In this document: positions 61,781 through 64,000 of the stretch, piece after piece
Layout: every line of letters begins with the position of its first letter
How positions within the stretch are numbered: the stretch's first letter is position 1
From: Desulfovibrio sp. Fe33
Lineage (GTDB): Bacteria > Desulfobacterota > Desulfovibrionia > Desulfovibrionales > Desulfovibrionaceae
Length of the DNA stretch: 64,000 nt
Assembly: GCF_028532725.1 (NCBI RefSeq)
Contig: NZ_JAQKGU010000005.1
Span: 62,001 to 126,000, forward strand
Direction of reading: 5' to 3'
Position numbers and translations under genes: made by a program
The notes under the pieces: model-generated
What the model was told of the DNA's origin: nothing
The model's input: the letters and a program-made list of their open reading frames with translations, nothing else
Database searches by the model: none

Positions 61781-62397
61781 GAGCGTGCCGCGTTGATTTT
61801 CTTGAGCACCGCACGGATTGCCCCGGCGGCGTCGAGGTCGGGTTCTTCGTCGAAGGTTTCGATCAGCATGGGCCTGATCTCGTCCTCACCGTAGCCCAAC
61901 CCCTTGAGGCCCGCAAGGGCGTCCAAATATTCGCTCCGGGGGGCCTTCGTCTCCTGCGCCGCGCCCGCTCCTCCGGAAACGGCGGGCTTGAGCTTGTCCA
62001 CCTTGTCCTTGAGATTCCAGAGAATCTGCTTTGCGGATTTGGGACCGATACCCGGCACCATGGACAGGGTGTTCACATCCTCGCGGAAAGCTATCTCGCG
62101 CAGGTGCGCCGCATCGAACATGGACAAAATGGCCAGGGCCTTCTTGGGACCGAGCTTGTCGATGGAGATGAGCGTCCGGAACAGGTCTAGGTCGTCGGCG
62201 GTCAGGAAGCCGAAGAGATCGATGGCCTTCTCGGCCACCTGCGTATGGATGAACAAGCGCACCTGTTCGCCCCGCCTCGGCAGCCCGGCCAGGACCGACG
62301 TGGGCGCGGCCACTTCATACCCCACCCCGCCGGGGGTGAGCAGAAGAAGCCCTCTCTCGTCGGCCGAAATCAACTCGCCCTGCAAGAATCCGATCAT
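61777..62397 (-). CDS. ruvA: Holliday junction DNA helicase subunit RuvA
   Basis: 206 residues: domain I OB-fold ([10 protein letters not shown]...), domain II with two HhH motifs ([17 protein letters not shown] and [16 protein letters not shown]), flexible linker, and domain III ([22 protein letters not shown]) that binds RuvB. Overlaps ruvB by 4 bases. Confidence 0.97.
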   Translation of the reverse strand: MIGFLQGELISADERGLLLLTPGGVGYEVAAPTSVLAGLPRRGEQVRLFIHTQVAEKAIDLFGFLTADDLDLFRTLISIDKLGPKKALAILSMFDAAHLREIAFREDVNTLSMVPGIGPKSAKQILWNLKDKVDKLKPAVSGGAGAAQETKAPRSEYLDALAGLKGLGYGEDEIRPMLIETFDEEPDLDAAGAIRAVLKKINAARS

Positions 62398-62549
62398 GGA
62401 AATCCTCCTGACGTGACGTTATCCGAATAGTGAACGTAATTCAAAGGGTATCCGGCTTGACCAAACGATGCCGTAATTTTATATTCAATGAGAAATATCT
62501 CGCTCTCCGCCATCGGTTTGCGGAGCCAACCTGTTACGATGGAGTTCCC

Positions 62550-63011
62550 ATGAAAACGATAGCCTGCCTTTTCATGGCCGCCGGTCTGCTGATCGCGGCC
62601 CCCTCGCCGACTACTGCCCAGGGAGACGATCTGACCTGGAACGAACTCGCCATCCTGGTCGGTGAATCGGTGGTGCAGGAGGTTTCGGATTCCGAAGAGG
62701 AAGTGGCAAGTGCCCAGAAAATTCTGGATGCCCTGCGCAATCGGAAAAGCGCTTCCCGCGAGGAGCTGACCCGCGCTGAACTGGACCTGGAACAGGCCCG
62801 CGAGCGCTACGACAAGGCCCACTCCAACCTCGACAACGCCCGTGTCGACAAGCTCGCCTTCGAGTGCGGCAAAACCAGCGACCAAATTCGGGCCATGCGT
62901 AATTCAGGGATGGGCTGGGGCCAGATCGCCAAGCAGTGCGGCGCGCATCCTTCCGCCGCGGGCAAGGCGAAGGGAAAGGACAAGGGCAAAAGCAAGGCGC
63001 ATAAGAAGTAG
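62550..63011 (+). CDS. Secreted coiled-coil protein with lysine-rich tail, function unknown
   Basis: 153 residues from ATG 62550 (GGAG 5 bases upstream). Signal peptide (MKTIACLFMAAGLLIAA..., cleavage near TTAQ-GDD). The mature part is mainly a heptad-like charged helix (about 45-105; SEEEVASAQKILDALRNRK, ELDLEQARERYDKA), a short region with two cysteines, and a tail of Gly/Lys/Ala repeats (KGKDKGKSKAHKK). Sits on the plus strand between ruvA and ruvC and splits the ruv genes. Own terminator. Function unknown. Confidence 0.75.
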   Translation: MKTIACLFMAAGLLIAAPSPTTAQGDDLTWNELAILVGESVVQEVSDSEEEVASAQKILDALRNRKSASREELTRAELDLEQARERYDKAHSNLDNARVDKLAFECGKTSDQIRAMRNSGMGWGQIAKQCGAHPSAAGKAKGKDKGKSKAHKK

Positions 63012-63025
63012 CCCCGAGCATACGG

Positions 63026-63061
63026 AAAAGGCCCGTCCGGCAGATGCCGGGCGGGCCTTTT
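63026..63061. terminator. Bidirectional terminator between the coiled-coil gene and ruvC
   Basis: AAAAGGCCCGTCCGGC with GCCGGGCGGGCCTTTT (one G-U-type pair), loop AGAT. A and T runs on both sides. Confidence 0.9.
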
Positions 63062-63079
63062 ATCGCGCCTTGCCGAAAA

Positions 63080-63583
63080 TCAGACGCCGGTCATGCGGCG
63101 CATACGCCGCTCGTTCAGATGACAGATGGCGATGGCCAGCGCATCCGAGGCGTCCTCGGGCCAATCGGGCCGTTTGATCCCGAGACAATGGGCGACCATG
63201 AAGGCCACCTGGGACTTGGGAGCGTTGCCCACGCCGACCAGGTTCTTCTTGACCTTGGACGGCTCGTACTCGCCCATGGGGATGTTGTTGGTGGCGCAGG
63301 CGGCCATGCACGCCCCCCTCGCCTGCCCGAGTTTGAGGGCCGACGAGGGGTTTTTTGAAACGAACACGTTTTCAATGGCGGCTTCCGCCGGTCCATGGAG
63401 CCGGATAAGCTCCTGGATCTGGTCGAAGATGACCCCCATGCGGGTGGCCATGTCCTTCTTGACCGGGGTGCGGATGGTGCCGGTGGCCACCAGCTCCGCT
63501 TTGCCCGAGAGTTCCCGGACAACGCCGTAGCCCGTGACCCGCGTGCCGGGGTCGAGCCCCAGAACGACCAGCCCTTCGGCCAT
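63080..63583 (-). CDS. ruvC: Crossover junction endodeoxyribonuclease RuvC
   Basis: 167 residues. Resolves Holliday junctions. RNase H-like acidic residues: D in VLGLDPGTRVTGYG, E in AAIENVFVSKNPSS, and the pair in WPEDASDALAIAICH. Lies 4 bases after yebC, the usual partner, but ruvA-ruvB are separated from it by the plus-strand gene at 62550. Confidence 0.96.
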   Translation of the reverse strand: MAEGLVVLGLDPGTRVTGYGVVRELSGKAELVATGTIRTPVKKDMATRMGVIFDQIQELIRLHGPAEAAIENVFVSKNPSSALKLGQARGACMAACATNNIPMGEYEPSKVKKNLVGVGNAPKSQVAFMVAHCLGIKRPDWPEDASDALAIAICHLNERRMRRMTGV

Positions 63584-63587
63584 GAGC

Positions 63588-64000
63588 CTAATCCTCTCCG
63601 TCGAACAGGTCGTCCGGAAGATCGGCGTTCATGTAGACGTTCAGAGCATCGTCGTTGTCATCCAGCGCGTCGAAAAGATTCATGACCTTCTTGCCCACGG
63701 TGGCGTCCACCGGGATGAAAGTCTCGGGAACCTGGTTGAACTCGGCGGATTCGTACTCCATGCCCGCGTCGGCAAAGGCCTGCTGCACGGCCATAAAGTC
63801 GGCCGGGGCGGTATGCACGGTGAAGGAATCGCCGTCATCGATAATATCCTCGGCGCCCGCTTCCAGGCCCACTTCCATGAGCTCGTCTTCCGTGTACTTA
63901 TCCTTCAGGAAAACAATGACGCCCTTGCGGTTGAACAGATAGGACACCGAGCCGTTCTCGGCCATGTTCCCGCCGTGCTTGGAAAAGGCGTGACGAATTT
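63588..64000 (-). CDS. yebC: YebC/PmpR family protein (5' part outside window)
   Basis: C-terminal 137 residues of YebC; reading continues past position 64000. Conserved RHAFSKHGGNMAENGSVSYLF, VGLEAGAEDI, and the acidic C-terminus (NVYMNADLPDDLFDGED). YebC proteins act as transcription regulators in some bacteria and, by recent work, relieve ribosome stalls at proline stretches. Gene order yebC-ruvC is typical. Confidence 0.95.
   Translation of the reverse strand, partial: IRHAFSKHGGNMAENGSVSYLFNRKGVIVFLKDKYTEDELMEVGLEAGAEDIIDDGDSFTVHTAPADFMAVQQAFADAGMEYESAEFNQVPETFIPVDATVGKKVMNLFDALDDNDDALNVYMNADLPDDLFDGED

Overview
The window looks like a GC-rich chromosome segment from a sulfate-reducing deltaproteobacterium of the Desulfovibrionales (Desulfovibrio or Pseudodesulfovibrio type). 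This is inferred from gene content: the futalosine route to menaquinone, HypD/HypE hydrogenase maturation, a 51-residue rubredoxin, a tungsten-type aldehyde:ferredoxin oxidoreductase, KDO/LPS genes, and a tRNA-tuf-secE-nusG-rpl-rpo layout. No rRNA gene, CRISPR array, phage gene or intact insertion sequence was seen.

Layout. 1-2645 (+): end of an Mla-type lipid-transport operon (ATPase fragment, MlaD, lipoprotein), then DarP. 2789-4136 (+): a zinc-ribbon-like small protein and an EamA transporter. 4133-8819: menaquinone genes, with mqnD on the minus strand divergent from a TetR regulator followed by mqnE-mqnC-mqnA. An 18-bp palindrome sits at the predicted TetR-gene start site. 8816-9700 (-): a LysR regulator. 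9746-41299 (-): about 31.5 kb of translation and transcription genes on one strand. In transcription order these are tRNA-Thr, Tyr, Gly, Thr, tuf, rpmG, tRNA-Trp, secE, nusG, rplK-A-J-L, rpoB, rpoC, rpsL, rpsG, fusA, then the S10, spc and alpha operons ending with rplQ. fusA runs directly towards rpsJ with no second tuf there. adk and infA are absent from the secY-map-rpmJ stretch.

41458-44374 (+): a solute-binding protein, a Dus-type tRNA dihydrouridine synthase and CheV. 44375-44872: gene-free, with a long hairpin and a 190-bp element that recurs inverted at 59994-60185. 44873-46974 (-): hypD-hypE. 47379-52895 (+): HD-domain protein, ddl, waaA, kdsB, carA and a TPR protein, giving envelope and pyrimidine/arginine precursors. 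53051-54822 (-): a conserved hypothetical and a DUF401 membrane protein. 55011-56083: a plus-strand hypothetical and a minus-strand TPR protein, sharing a very long terminator. 56176-59967 (+): AOR, a two-domain class II aldolase with a five-cysteine insert, and a CPBP-family membrane protease. 60552-64000: rubredoxin, ruvB-ruvA, a secreted coiled-coil protein on the other strand, ruvC and the 3' part of yebC.

Most interesting points: (i) the 190-bp repeat, whose two copies differ at paired positions in a way that keeps hairpins, suggesting a structured RNA; (ii) the translationally coupled AOR-aldolase pair, whose aldolase carries a degenerate N-terminal copy and a cysteine cluster; (iii) the TetR gene and palindrome at the divergent menaquinone promoters; (iv) a possible small RNA downstream of rubredoxin with three repeats and a terminator.
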